64,000 nucleotides of DNA from Cornus controversa (GCA_026545225.1 CM048851.1:33603956-33667955), one strand, 5' to 3'; positions 23,437 through 35,381 are shown, counted from the stretch's first letter. Notes: generated from the sequence alone by a model not told the origin. Made by a program: numbers and translations.

Positions 23437-23937
23437 GGACACTTCACCGAGAGTGCCGTACTGTGTCGAACACTTTGTAGAGTGTCCTGAAAATTTTCTT
23501 TTTATGACACTTCTCGGACACTCCCTGTACACTTCTCGAACACTCTTAACTTAGACACTCCTCGAACACGTGTTGGACATTTCGTAACAGTGATGTATAT
23601 TGAAGTATTTCGAAAGAGAATTATATGCGACTAAGTTATGATTAAAAATCTAGCTAAATATATGTAGAAGACTAAATAAGACTAGTTCTTTAATATTTTT
23701 AAATATATTTGTCTATTTTTGTTTATAAGTTTGTTTGGTTCTTAATTGCTTGATGATAAATTAAAGTATTTATGTAATGTAATATTTTTTTTTGTTGATT
23801 AATTAATATATATTAATATATTATATTATTATTTTATAGTTGTATCATCGCCGTGTCTATGTCCTTTTTCTTAAAAAAATTTCGTATCGCCGTGTTTGTG
23901 TCGTGTCGTACCTATGTCCCGTGTCCGTGTTTCCTAG
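23437..23937 (-). repeat. Dispersed repeat, copy 2 of an inverted pair
   Basis: Reverse complement of the family at 14448-14920. This copy keeps more complete cac-ttctcggacactc phrases at its low-coordinate end and the ccgtgttt...gtgtcgtgtcgtacc tract at its high-coordinate end. No coding content. Confidence 0.75.
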
Positions 23938-24474
23938 TATGTAAAGGACGCAACAGAATTGGAAGAAAAAAGAGAAACTAGTGGATCATTGAGAGATCCA
24001 ACAAAAAAAAGCCAATTGAGGCCCAACACATCAGAAACCAATATTGGCCCATTACCAAGGAGATAACAATTAATTCAAATTAACGACAACCCCTAATTAA
24101 TTTGTATACGGTTATAACACAGGGTTATGTCTTCGACGCCACTAGAGATGCCATCAAAGAACACTATGAAAAGGAATCTAGGGTGTAAGAGGTGGACATA
24201 GACAATCTAACAAAACATCCCACTAGAATAGGGCATATCTTACCTCAAAGCAGAATTTGAACCTTGAACATACCGTTTAGTTTTGCCCTAATGGAGTTCT
24301 GAATTTTACAGAGAACTTTATTTTGAGAAGTTGAGATTTCATTCATCAATCGGGCATTCCTTTCATCCAAGGTGTGTTACACACATGTAGAGAGAGCCAA
24401 TTTAGCAAGTGAGATTGAAAAACATTTCCTTTTCCGGTAAATAGAGATCCAATCAATAATATTTGATCAATTTG
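23938..24474. other. Intergenic, nothing recognised
   Basis: No coding sequence or repeat structure that I can assign lies between the dispersed repeat and the TRIM-like array. Confidence 0.45.
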
Positions 24475-25402
24475 TGTAATATCCCGCTCTAACACATAGT
24501 ATGATATTGTCCGCTTTGGGCCTAACCTCGCACGATTTTACTCTTGAATTTTACCCTAAAAGGCCTCATACCATTTGAAGAGAACACACTTCATGTACCT
24601 TGTTAGTGTGGTAGCTCAGCCCAGTGTCTTTTTTTTGCACCCGCCCACATCACACCCGTTCATAAGGGTTACTACAATCCACCCCCCTACGAGGCCTGAC
24701 GTCCTCGTCGGCACACTTCCGATTAGGTTCAGGCTCTGATACCAACTGTACATATGGTTGGTATCAGAGCCTGAACCCAGCCAGAAGTGTGCTGAATAGG
24801 ACATCGGGCCTCGTAGGGGGGTGGATTGTAGTAACCTTTGTGGACGAGTGTGATGTGGGCGGATGCAAAAAGAGACACTGGGCTGAGCTGAGCTACAACA
24901 CTGACAGGGTACAGGGTGCTCAATCCCACATTGCTTGGGTGTAGAGAAGGGGATGTGCTTATATGTAGTGTGTTATCTTCAAATGGTATGAAGCCTTTTA
25001 GGGTAAAACCCAAGAGCAAAACCGTGCGGGCTTAGGCCTGAAGCGAACAATATCATACCATGTGTTGGAGTGGGGTATTATAGTTGGTATCAGAGCCTGA
25101 ACCTAGCCGAAAGTGTGCCGACTAGGACGTCGGGCCTCGTAGGGGGTGGATTGTATTAACCCTTGTGGATGGGTGGGATGTGGGCGGGTGTAAAAAGAGA
25201 CACTGGGTTGAGCTACCACACTAATAGGGTACAAGGTGTTCAATCCCACATCGCCTGGGTGTGGAGAAGGGGATGTAATTATATGTAGTGTGTTATCTTC
25301 AAATGGTACGAGGCCTTTTGGGATAAAATTCAAGAGCAAAATCGTGCTGGCTTAAGCCCAAAACGGACAATATCATACCATATATTGGAGTGGGGCATTA
25401 CA
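24475..25402. mobile_element. TRIM-like retrotransposon array, one unit inverted
   Basis: A non-coding miniature LTR element is present as three internal-plus-LTR units. On the plus strand, LTRs are 24827-25082 and 25152-25402 (about 250 bp, starting TGTA(G/T)TAACC and ending ATTATA or ATTACA). Each is preceded by a roughly 70 bp interior that begins with the tRNA-iMet primer-site complement TGGTATCAGAGC (24759, 25085) and ends with a purine tract GTAGGGG(G)GTGGAT. A third unit is inverted (LTR 24475-24676, primer site 24733-24744) and faces the first direct unit across about 12 bases. Its LTR lacks about 50 bp. There is no ORF. Flanking 5-mers (atttg, attca) do not match. Confidence 0.75.
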
Positions 25403-26254
25403 ATTCAAGTGTGGAATGTAAGAGTTGTTGATTCCTCGGATGAATAACAAGATTAATTGGTTTGGAAAAATCACAAGAGAATAAGAGATGGTTGTGTGGT
25501 ATGATACAAGGCATAATGGGCAGCCATTAGGGATATGTTTATACGCTTGACTGTTTATTAAGGGTAGGTAGTTTGCCTTGGCTTGCTACCCAAATGACAA
25601 ATTGATGCTTGGTAATATAAATTGGATTCCAAATGATGTGGGTCCATAGTATGGTTAGGTTAGTAGGGAAAAGAGCAATTACTGTCTGTTTCATTGAATA
25701 ATGGTCAAAGGGAGATGGTAACCAGAAAATTCTGTCAGGACGATCAAGGAAGATTAATAGAAGAGGGTTCAAAAGTTCAGGAATTAATATCAGTAAGCTA
25801 TGAGGAAGAATCCATGAGATACCATCCATGAATTCATAAAGAACCGCATCTAATGGGATATCATAGGGTTGAACTACAACTTCACCCAGTCACGAAAGAA
25901 GTGGTCCACCAGACAACCTATAATCTTCCAAAAAGGAGCATGATGCCCCATTTCTGATTTTGTGCATGATAAAATGCCTAAAAACATGTCTTAATTGAAG
26001 CAGTTTTATCCATGACCATAAAAAATCTTGAGGGATGCTAAGATTCCAAAATTTTCTCTGTTTAATCAGGTATGTTCTCACCCAATACTTTGTGGATTGT
26101 TGATGAAGATTGTTCATATATGTATAAGTACAACAACTTGATTGCATAATTGAAGGTATAGTAAACCCAAACCACTAACTTTCTTAGGAAGATACCAAAA
26201 ATCCCATCCAACTTTGGCTTTAGTTTTTTTCAAATCAAGACCAGACCACAAGAA
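25403..26254 (-). pseudogene. LINE reverse-transcriptase C-terminal remnant (downstream part)
   Basis: Minus-strand reading gives FLWSGLDLKKTKAKVGWDF, PKKVSGLGL, FWNLSIPQDFLWSWIKLLQL, SCSFLEDYRLSGGPLLS, then FVIWVASQGKLPTLNK and NGCPLC. These match the segment after the palm domain and the zf-RVT zinc motif of plant L1-type LINEs. Stops and frame changes are frequent. The high-coordinate end is cut by the copia element at 26255, and the coding sequence resumes at 30989-31130. Confidence 0.8.
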
Positions 26255-26617
26255 TGTTGCGAAATTTAATAGAAAAGAAGATTAAAAACGCAAGTAAAGA
26301 CACACAAATTTACAAGGTTCTCCCAAATCTAGGACTACATCCTTGGTGTAGCAGGGTTTTCACTATGATGAGAAAAATGGGATACAATTACAGAGAGTTT
26401 ATACTATATATATAGCACCTTCTAGAGCTACATAACAAAGTGTGACATTACCAAAATACCCCTCTAAAAAATTCGGGTTGGGGGCAAGCCCTCGAACCCC
26501 CAACTTTCTGGCCAAGGGGCGCTGCCCCCCTACAACCCCCCACCAACTTACAACAAAGTTGGATCTGCAAAGTTGGGCCAATGTGTACAATATAATCAGG
26601 CTCCACACTTCCTATCA
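26255..26617 (-). repeat. Copia LTR, 3' LTR by element orientation
   Basis: 363 bp. It contains the same ordered blocks as the other LTR, including ggactac(a/g)tccttggt, gatgagaaaaatgggatacaatta, acataacaaagtgtga and aatacccctctaaaaaattcggg. The (GC-rich) middle is a little longer than in the partner. Confidence 0.92.
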
Positions 26618-26628
26618 ATCTCCCACTT
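26618..26628 (-). promoter_or_regulatory. Polypurine tract of the copia element
   Basis: Minus-strand AAGTGGGAGAT sits directly next to the 3' LTR. This is the usual second-strand primer position. Confidence 0.8.
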
Positions 26629-26639
26629 GGAGACTGATA

Positions 26640-29600
26640 ATATCAATCTACAAACTCCCTCATGCTCGTGCCCCAAACCGTAGCAAAACATCGCAATAAC
26701 TATCTTCTCTGTCATTAAGCTCGAACACCAACTGAAGCTAAGCAAAACTTTAGTTTCCCAATAGTCACTGCCTTGGTTAACATATTTGCTGGATTCTGAC
26801 TTCCATGGATCTTCTTAAGTGTAACACCTTGTCACCTCAAAACGAACAAATGAAGTGGTACCTCAACTGTATATGCTTCATTTTGGAATGATACGCCTGA
26901 TTCTTAGCAAGATGAATAGCACTCTGATTGTCACTATATGGAATACTATTTTTTCACTCCTTACCCAACTCTTCCGAGAACTTCTGTAGCCAAACCATCT
27001 CCCTGGCTCACTTCTGTAACTGTAACATATTCAGCTTATATGGTCGAGAGAGCCACAATCTTCTATAACTGAGAGACCTAACTCACTGCCGTACCGTCCA
27101 AAGTATACACATACCCAGTAATACTCTTACTATTATCCATATCACGAGCCAAGTCTAAATCAACATAACCCTGTAACACAATACCTGACCCAATGAAACA
27201 TAATAATGTATCTGTGGTACCCTTCAAGTATCTAAGGATCTATTTTATTGCATTATAATTTTATTTACCTAGATTACTCATGTACCTGCTCACAACTCCC
27301 ATTGCATGTGTTATGTCTGGCCTGGTACAAAACATGGCATACATCAAACTACCGATAGCTGAAGCATATGGAAATTTTTTCATGTATGCTCGTTCCTTTT
27401 TAATCTTAGGTGACTGCTCCTTAGTTAGTCTAAAATGACTAGCTAATAGGGTGCTCACTGGTTTTGTATCTTGCATGCTAAATCGGTTAAGAACCTTTTT
27501 AACATACTTTGCTTATGACAACTTTAGAGTATTATCCACTGTGTCCTTGCAAATTCTTATTCCAATAATCTGCTTTGCATCACCCATATCTTTCATTGCA
27601 AAGTGCTCAGACAACTGTTTCTTCAAATTATTAATCTCATCAAGGTTTGAACCTGCAATCAACATATCATCCACATACAAAAGTAAAATAATATAATTGT
27701 TATCAAACCTCTTCACATAACAATAGTGATCTGCTTGGCACCTCTTGTAGCCACTACTATAGATGAATCCATCGAACTTCTTGTACCACTGTCTCGGGGC
27801 TTGCTTCAAACCATACAAGTTCTTTTTCAGCTTTCATACCAAACCCTCCTTAACAGTTACTATGAATCCTTGTGGCTGTCTCATGTAAATGACCTCCTCT
27901 AAATCACCATGAAGGAAAACAGTCTTCATATCTAACTGCTCAAAATGCAAGTCTTTTGCAGCCACGATTCCTAGTACCAATCTGATTGTAGTCAACTTCA
28001 CAGTCGGAGAGAAAATCTCAGTGTAGTCAACACATTCTTTCTGTTGAAATCCCTTCACAACAATCTGGCTTTGTAGTGCTTGTTGCCATCATGTTTTTCC
28101 TTAATTCGATAAACCCATTTGTTATATAAAGCCTTCTTGCTTTTTGGTAGCTCAGTTAGCTCCCATGTTTGATTTGACATGAGTGAGTTTATCTTATCCT
28201 GCATAGCTAACTCCCACTTGATTAAATCATCAACCTTCACTGTTTCATCATAACACTCTGGCTCACCACCATCAGACAACAACAAGTAGTGTAAACAGGG
28301 TGAATATCGTTGTGTAGGTCTAAAGATTCTGAAGGATCGTCTTACCGCAGTCGTAGGTGTGCTTTGTTCCACTTATGGAACTATATTTTTTGCATTATTC
28401 TAAACTTTTCTCTGCACATCATCTTTAGTGATTTCTTCCAACTCAACAAACCCATCACTTTCAATATGAATATCTGCATCAGTAGATTCTGCTGTTGATC
28501 TATCCTTATACATTACTTTCTTATTGAATATGACATCTCTGCTTCTAATAATCTTTCGATTTTGATCATCCCAGAACCAATAAGAAAACTCATCAATGCC
28601 ATACCCAATAAAAGTACACTTTTTGAATTTCGGATCAAGCTTGTTTCTAGCATTAGAACTTATGTGCACAAACGAAACATAGCCAAACACTTTCAGGTGT
28701 GAAAGGTTTACCTCTTTCCTGTTCAAGCCTCCTCTGGTAAGTCTCCATCTAAAGGAACAAAAGGTCCCCGGTTGATCGAGTATGCTGCATTGTTAACTGC
28801 ATCAGCCCAATACATCATAGGCAACCCAACATGTATCCTCATACTCCGAGCATACTCATTCAAGGTTCTATTCATGCGCTCTGCGACACCATTTTGTTGT
28901 GGTATTCAGGAACAATTTTTTTCGTTCTGATCCCACTAGTAGCACATAACTCTTTAAAGCTTTTGTCATCATACTCACCCCTATTATCAGACCTCAAACA
29001 CTTTGTCTTTAATCCTGTTTCATTCTCCACCATAGCCTTCCACTTCTTGAAAGTGTTAAATACATTAGATTTATTTTTTAGAAAATAAACTCATACCTTT
29101 CTTGTCGAATCATCGATGAAGATAACATAATATGATGAGCCGCCAAAAGATCGATGAAACTGAAAAAGGTCCCCACACGTTTGTATGAACCAACTCTAAT
29201 TTTTCTATCTTAGGTTTTCTACCAACATTTGAAAAATTGACCATTTTCTATTTTTCGAAGATACAATCCTCGCACAAACTAATTTTCATTAATTTAATTC
29301 CCAACAGTTTCCCATTTGACGGAAGTGTCTTCATCCCCTTCTCACTCATATGACCTAGCCTATGGTGCCACATGTTTGAATCAATGCCTAAATTTTTAAC
29401 TCCAACGACATTCCTGGTGTTTGTCGTTATGTAGAGAGTACCAATCATGTTTCCACGAGACACAACCATAGCTCATTTGGTGATTTTTTACAAACCACCC
29501 ACAAAGTTTACTGCATGCCCTTCATCACCAAGTTATCCCACAGAAATCAAGTTTCTCTTCAAACCGGGAATATGTTTCACATTCTGAATCTTCCAAACGG

Positions 29601-30605
29601 TCCTATTAGATTGTTTGATCCAAACATCTCCCTTACTTAGAATATTCAGAAGTTCATCATCAACAAAATAAACCTTTCTGAAATCACCACTAACATAGTT
29701 CTCCATGATTTCACGATGTAGAGTAGAGTGAAATGATGTATCCGAGTCAAGAATCTACGACTCAACTGGACTATCCATGCTCAAAATCAAAGCATCAGCG
29801 ATATCTTATGTGGCTCCATTTACAGATTCCGATCCCCTTTGCCATTCTTCCTTGGTGCCCAACAGTCTTTCTTTGAATGTCCCTTCTTTTCGCAATTCTA
29901 ACAATTTTCAGAAAATCTTTCAATACTCGACTTGCCTTTATTTTTGAATTTTGATTTACTGCGATCCGCGCCTGTTCTTTCAGAAATTCTTCCTCTGCTC
30001 TTTGTATTTAGAGTAGATCCAGATGGTTCATCTATTTCTCTCCTACGAATTTCTTCACTGAGAATTAAGTCTCGAATATCATCAAACTTCAACTTCCCTT
30101 TTCCAGAAGAACTGCTCACTGCAGTAACAATACCGTTCCAACTTTCTGGTAAAGAGGATAATAGAATCAACACTCTGATCTCATCATCAAAATCGATTTT
30201 CACAAAGCTCAACTGAGTCGTAACTGTGTTGAACTCGTTTAGATAGTTCGCCATTAAAGCACCTTCTGACATCCTTAGATTAAATAAATGCCGCATCAAA
30301 TATACCTTGTTGGACGCAGAGGGTTTCTCATACACATCTACAAGGGCTGCCATCAAACCCGTCGTTGTCTTCTTTTTCGCTATGTTGAAGGCGCCGTTGT
30401 GAGACAAAGTCAATCGAATAACTCCTAGAGCCTGTCGATCAAGAACAGTTCAATCAACATCTTTCATGTCTTCTGGTTTCGTTACTGAAAGAGGCTGATA
30501 CAGATTTTTTTGATACAGATAGTCTTCAATCTGCATCTTCCAAAACCTAAAATCTATTTCGTTAAACTTTCCTTCGATCCTGATCTTTCCTTCTTCTGCA
30601 CCCAT
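26640..30605 (-). pseudogene. Ty1/copia gag-pol pseudogene
   Basis: From ATG 30605 (MGAEEGKIRIEGKFNEIDF) the order is gag, protease, integrase, reverse transcriptase, RNase H. Gag contains TTTGLMAALVDVYEKPSASN and FDDIRDLILSEEIRRREID. Its zinc knuckle has a TAG (29895-29897) after the first Cys, then NCEKKGHSKKDC. The protease motif reads DSD (29740-29748) where DSG is expected. The integrase finger reads WHHRLGHMSEKG then CEDC (about 29390-29250). Reverse transcriptase has LDMKTVFLHGDLEE, YGLKQAPRQWYKKFD and the active-site YVDDM (27663-27677). RNase H follows (about 27240-26700; YVDLDLARDMDNSKSITGYV), with several stops. Sequence style is closest to TNT1/Tork-type copia (inference). No functional protein is possible. 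Confidence 0.92.
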
Positions 30606-30625
30606 TTCTCCCACTCGAACCTAAG

Positions 30626-30637
30626 GCTCTGATACCA
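30626..30637 (-). promoter_or_regulatory. Primer-binding site, tRNA-iMet type
   Basis: Minus-strand TGGTATCAGAGC, two bases inside the 5' LTR. This is the standard initiator-Met primer complement of plant copia elements. Confidence 0.9.
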
Positions 30638-30639
30638 GT

Positions 30640-30988
30640 TGTTGCAAAAATTAACAAAAAAAGATTAAACACGCAAGCAAAGACACATAGATTTAATTCA
30701 CCCAAAATCAAGGACTACGTCCTTGGTATTGTAGGATTTTCATTATGATGAGAAAAATGGGATACAATTATAGAGAGTTTAGACTATATATATAGGCACT
30801 TCCTAGGGCTACATAACAAAGTGTGAAATTACTAAAATACCCCTCTAAAAAATTCGGGTCGGGGGCAAGTCCCCGAACCCACACCTTCCGGGCGCTGCCC
30901 CCAGTAACCCTCGCTAACTTACAGCGAAATTGGATTCGCAAAGTTGGGCTAAGGTGTATAGTATAATCAGGCTCTACAATTCCTATCA
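30640..30988 (-). repeat. Copia LTR, 5' LTR by element orientation
   Basis: 349 bp, starting TGTTGCAAAAATT and ending TCCTATCA on the plus strand. It is diverged from its partner by many substitutions and small gaps, which suggests the insertion is not recent. Confidence 0.92.
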
Positions 30989-31130
30989 AAGAAAGCCCTC
31001 AAGATAGCATTAATCTCGACAAAATCAGCTTTTGGAAGGATAAACATACAAAACCAACAAGTTTTGATGCTAATAAGAATATATTAAACTAGTTGCAACT
31101 TCATACATAGGATAAGCAATTAGAAGCCCA
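30989..31130 (-). pseudogene. LINE remnant (upstream part of the split gene)
   Basis: Minus-strand reading gives CWFCMFILPK then INAILRAF, matching the block just before FLWSG in plant LINE reverse transcriptases. It joins to 26254 when the copia element and one copy of the aagaa duplication are removed. The rest of the LINE upstream is missing. Confidence 0.8.
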
Positions 31131-32349
31131 TTGATTAATTATACTTGTCATATCTTGGATCAAACATTTGCAGTCACATGCCTTGAGCCTAGAAGATAGA
31201 AATGGGGCACTCAAGTGTTTTTATAGGTAAAGTACCCTTACCAAAGCCAAGTAATTAATAAGCCTTTAATTTCTAAATCAGTGGGAATAAAGGATAATGA
31301 AGTTACTACTACATTATCCAAAGCACTGATAAACAAATTTACTTATACACTTATGTATGAAGAACATCTCAATAATTAATAGGCTAAATTAACCCGATCT
31401 CCCTGAGGTTTGTTCCATTACTTTTAGCTTAAACTAATGAAATTTTTTTGTTCAACCTCCCCTGAATTTTGGTTGACTTTACTACAACCACTTCTGCCGT
31501 TAGTTGATCGTTACATGTGTTAAAATCCATTAAAATAAATACATGAAATGTCAAAAATTCCCTCACTCATGTCTTTCCCCTTGGATAAACCAAAAACTGC
31601 CGGCTCTGCAAATTTCAAAACCGAAATCATAAAATTGCCGCCACATCACCACCACTCGTACGTCTTGTCGTCTTTCCATTCCACACCATCACTGACACTA
31701 CAACCACCCACAACCATCGCCCAGGCAGCCCCCACCGTTCACTATATCGCCAACGCAGCCCCCACCCTCCACCATCTTATCTTGATTTCCTTTTGTTTAA
31801 AGAAATGTGAAATTTCATATCTACAAATATGTACCCAAAGAAAAGTTCACGAATCAATGTATTACACCACAACACTGTAAAATTCAACTCACTTTTAAAA
31901 CAAAGAGGGTTTTTAGCCACACCCATCCTTCGTGATTATTTATACATGTGTGTGTGTGTGTGTATATATGTTTATACTATGTATATCATATGTTTGTGAA
32001 TTTGTTTGTGTACATTTTTGTTACTGATTTTGGAATTACAAGAATGGATTTCTGTGTCACGATCTTGCGGAAATCTATTTCATTTATCCAACACACAATC
32101 AAGAGTACGTTATCAAATGATCGAAAATTATTGAAGTCACTTTGATTAGCAAATACGATGAAACCCTCCTTTTGAGTTCAAATAAACCATCGCCACAAAG
32201 ACAACGGAGAGAGTGGGCTATGACGGAGAACATGGGAGAGTGGTGGAGAGAGAAGAGTGTGGAATGGTGGTACTGGTGATGGTGGAAAGAGAGGGATTGG
32301 TTGTGGTCGTGGCGGCGGTGTTAGTTGTGGTTATGGGTGTGGCGGTGGT
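31131..32349. other. Intergenic, fragments only
   Basis: Bases 31290-31345 match the segmental-duplication tail at 63017-63070. From 31385, phrases such as gatctccctgaggtttgttcc resemble the ends of the Mutator-type elements at 59749-61004, but no matching second terminus was found. A (TG)n tract lies near 31948-31962. Bases 32180-32349 are G/T-rich (ggtggtgg). No gene is supported. Confidence 0.45.
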
Positions 32350-32354
32350 GGTGA

Positions 32355-35300
32355 TGTAATACCCCGAAAAATTTAGGTGTCAATTATTTTAAAGAAATTT
32401 AATCTCTTTATATTATTACTTTATTCTGTTAATTCATGTGAAATGTTTTCTTTTATATAAATTATCATTGTAGGTGAGTTGCTTGTCTTTTATATATGCA
32501 TCTTATCATTTTATGTGGATTGCTTAGGTTTTATAGATTCAATTCATTTCATTTAAAATTCTCTGTTTATATTTTTATCATTTTATGTGAATTGTTATTA
32601 ATTGTGTGTTATTTTATTTAAATGTTTTGGTTTGGGTTAGGGAGGAATTTGGGCTAGAATGAGTGGGCTAAGGTTATGTTTAAAAAAATGATGGGCCTAG
32701 GGTTATAATTATATTATTATTTCTATTATTATTATTATTTTGATTTTATTTAGTTTTAATAAAATCAATAATAGAATAATAATTAAGACAAAAAGGAAAA
32801 AGAAGAAATTAGGGTTTTGCCATTGTTTTACGCACAGAACTAAGAGAGTAAACGAAAGAGAGAATGGAGTGACGATCGGGTGAACAAGTTGATTCGTCAG
32901 GAAAAGGCAAGTTTGATTCTTCTCTTCCCCTTTGAATCCGTATGCATAGTCTAGGTTTGAGAATTTATTTATATTAAAAATTTGTAGTTAATTGTATGTT
33001 TATATTTTTCTGTTATTGATAAATTTTGTGAGATTTAACTATGATGATTGTATATAGATTAGATTGATTTTGTTCGTGTAAGGTTATATGCACATGTATT
33101 CATGTATATGTATATTGTGTTAAGAAAGAAATTATTCATACATGCAATTTGTAAGTAAATAGATGTTAAATTGTGAACCTACTGTGTTGGGATTATCTTG
33201 TAAACAACTCTGAATACTAGGGAAAATAGATCGTGAATAATTTGGTTTTAAATTTTTTAAATTTGCGAAGAACCCTAGAACTTGTGAATTGGGGGTTTTT
33301 GATTCGGGCTATTTCGGATGGGCTTTTTACACCAATAGGTAGACGGCGTCGAGAGTAGAAGAACAGCGCAAAAATGAAGGCGAACAGTGGCCGGACCGTC
33401 GCCGGGAAGTCGCCAGCAACGCGCTAGGGAAGAAGCCCCAACGCTGGGCACTTCCCCACGCGCCTGGCCGGCGCGTGGGGCCGGCGGCGGCGCCGGCGCC
33501 GACTGGCGTCGGGAAAGATAGTTTTGGGCCCCACTCGCAGGGGTCCACCACTGGGTCCACTATGGGCCCATTCCGAAATGTTTTGATATTTTTTTTGAAT
33601 TTTTGAAATTTTTGGAAAAACTTGAAAATTTGAAAAATCATTTTTTAAAAATACTTTCATGATTCCAAAAATTCTGAAAATTTTACTGTATGATATTGGA
33701 TGTTAAATACACTTAATTTTAAATTTTCAACTCAAAAAATTTTTCCCTTGTTGTCCAATTAATTTTTAAAAGTACCCAAAAGTTGTCTTTTTCACTTTTT
33801 GTAATTTTAGAAAATACTTTTACAACTCCAAAAATTTCCAAATTTTTACTGTAACTCTCTAGAGGTTAAATACACTTGGGTTTAAAGTTTCAACTCAAAA
33901 TGATCTTTTCTTGTTGTTCAATTGATTTCTAAAGTGTCCGAAAGTTGGATTTTTTTCACTTTCTATAATTTTAGAAAATACTTTTGAAGTTCCAAAAATT
34001 CCCAAAATTTTTCTGTAACTGTTTAGAGATTAAATGACCTTGGGTTTAAATTTTTACCTTGAAATGAGCTTCCCTTGGTGTTCAATTAATTTTTAAAGTG
34101 CCTAAAAGTGGATTTTCACCTTCTTTGGTTTATTAAAAATATTTTTAATTACAGAAAATTTCAGAATGTTTTCTTAGTGTTCTTAGAAGTAGAATAGGCT
34201 CAGAAACCTAGATAAGAGTAGGTTTAGATTCCCTCGGAGATTTGAGTGCATTGGAGGTTGGTTTGGGAAATTATTTTCTCTAATGGATGTTAGGTTATTT
34301 TGATTTAATCGATTGTGTTTATTTTTATATATAAATGCACATGGGATACTTGATTAAGGTTCACTTGTGAATGATTTATCATATGGTGATAATTGCATAG
34401 CAGATAATTCAAATTTGTAGTCTGTGCAAATTAAAAATCATAATGCATCTTGTTTATTTATTATTTCATATTGGGAATGCATTTGTATTTTTATTTGGCA
34501 TGTAAGGATTGCCCGGCGTGTCAGGATTGTCTATACCTAATAAGGTATCTATATACTTTTTATTTGGCATGTAAGGATTGCTCGGCGTGTCAGGATCGCC
34601 CATACCTAATAAGGTATCTACACTTTTTATTTGGCATGTAAGGATTGCCCGGCATGTCAGGATCGCTCATACCTATTAATGTATTCATGCATTATAATTG
34701 ACATATCATGATTGCATAGATTTAATAAAATGCATACATATGTATCTTTATTTGTGAACGTAAAGAAGGGGATTGTTTTTACATTGTAAGGGTTGTTGAG
34801 AAAATATATGAGATGATTTGTATCTTTAAAAGTATGAACTGAATAAGGAATAATCTGAAGGGTTGCACGTATATTTATCTCTTGTGTCCCTCACATTGAG
34901 GGTATGCATATTGATTCTCTGATTGGGATGTAGTAGATAGAACTTGCTCGTGGGTTTAACCCACTTTGTTGATATTTCAGGTCCCAAGCAGTTTCTCCCG
35001 CGAGGATAGAGTACTAGGGTTGGGCTGTGACAGACATCTACTCTCACCAGTCTCAGGGTAGGAATCTACTTTTTCTTCAGGAGTAAAACTATGAACTCAT
35101 TTAGAGGTTTTGGTTTTGGATTTCAATTTAAGTGTTAAACTTTTATTCTTTCTGGTTAAGGGGTCCTTGAGTTACGGGACTTCCAAATTGTATTACCAGA
35201 ATTTAATTATTTATTTATCAATTATTTCAATTCAATGGGATTTCTGTTCAGCTTTTAGCAATTATTCTATTTCTGTCTTTTGCATCTATGCTTGTTGCTA

Positions 35301-35376
35301 TCAGTGGTTAATATTCCTCAGGTTTTGTGTATGAGACTGACCACCTCATGCGCGAAATTTTCTGGGGGGTATTTCA
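32355..35376 (+). repeat. Solo LTR, 3.0 kb, Tekay/Del-type Ty3
   Basis: Starts TGTAATACCCCG and ends GGGTATTTCA, with a perfect 5 bp target duplication ggtga at 32350-32354 and 35377-35381. No internal region is present, so the element body was removed by LTR recombination. Internal landmarks shared with 45779-48998 are cttcccctttgaa (about 32925), the gcatgtaaggattgcc/taataaggtat repeats (34492-34690), gggtttaacccactttgttgatatttcaggt near 34951-34981, tacgggacttccaa (about 35174) and ccacctcatgcg (35341). A GC-rich stretch (33340-33570) breaks the AT-rich background. Confidence 0.93.
34492..34690 (+). repeat. Three-copy ~69 bp tandem repeat inside the solo LTR
   Basis: Each unit contains tttggcatgtaaggattgc, a second gtcaggat phrase, then the hairpin ATACCT-AATA-AGGTAT (third copy degenerate). 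The same motif is expanded to about ten units in the LTR at 45779-48998. Confidence 0.85.
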
Positions 35377-35381
35377 GGTGA

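Larger units (their letters stand above)
26255..30988 (-). mobile_element. Complete but decayed Ty1/copia element inserted in a LINE
   Basis: Two LTRs (26255-26617 and 30640-30988) both begin TGTTGC and end TCCTATCA on the plus strand, and flank a minus-strand gag-pol. A perfect 5 bp target duplication, aagaa, lies at 26250-26254 and 30989-30993. Read across one copy of the duplication, the host LINE frame is continuous (RAFLWSG), which confirms the insertion. The primer site is at 30626-30637 and the polypurine tract at 26618-26628. The element spans 4.73 kb and has multiple stops, so it is not autonomous. Confidence 0.95.

Noticed and set aside
24733..24770. tRNA gene suggested by TGGTATCAGAGC
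   Set aside because: This is the retrotransposon primer-site complement; no cloverleaf surrounds it.
24616..25339. Minus-strand ORFs of 60-96 aa in the TRIM array
   Set aside because: They repeat with the LTR units and have no family resemblance.
24475..25402. Cassandra-type TRIM with a 5S rRNA-like LTR
   Set aside because: I looked for the 5S internal control region in the LTRs and did not see it; only the primer site and size fit a TRIM.
31548..31880. 110 aa ORF with His/Pro/Thr-rich sequence
   Set aside because: No homology I recognise, biased composition, no promoter or splice support.
33327..33660. Minus-strand ORFs with Arg/Ala-rich sequence
   Set aside because: They arise from the GC-rich island of the solo LTR and are not found in the sister LTR.
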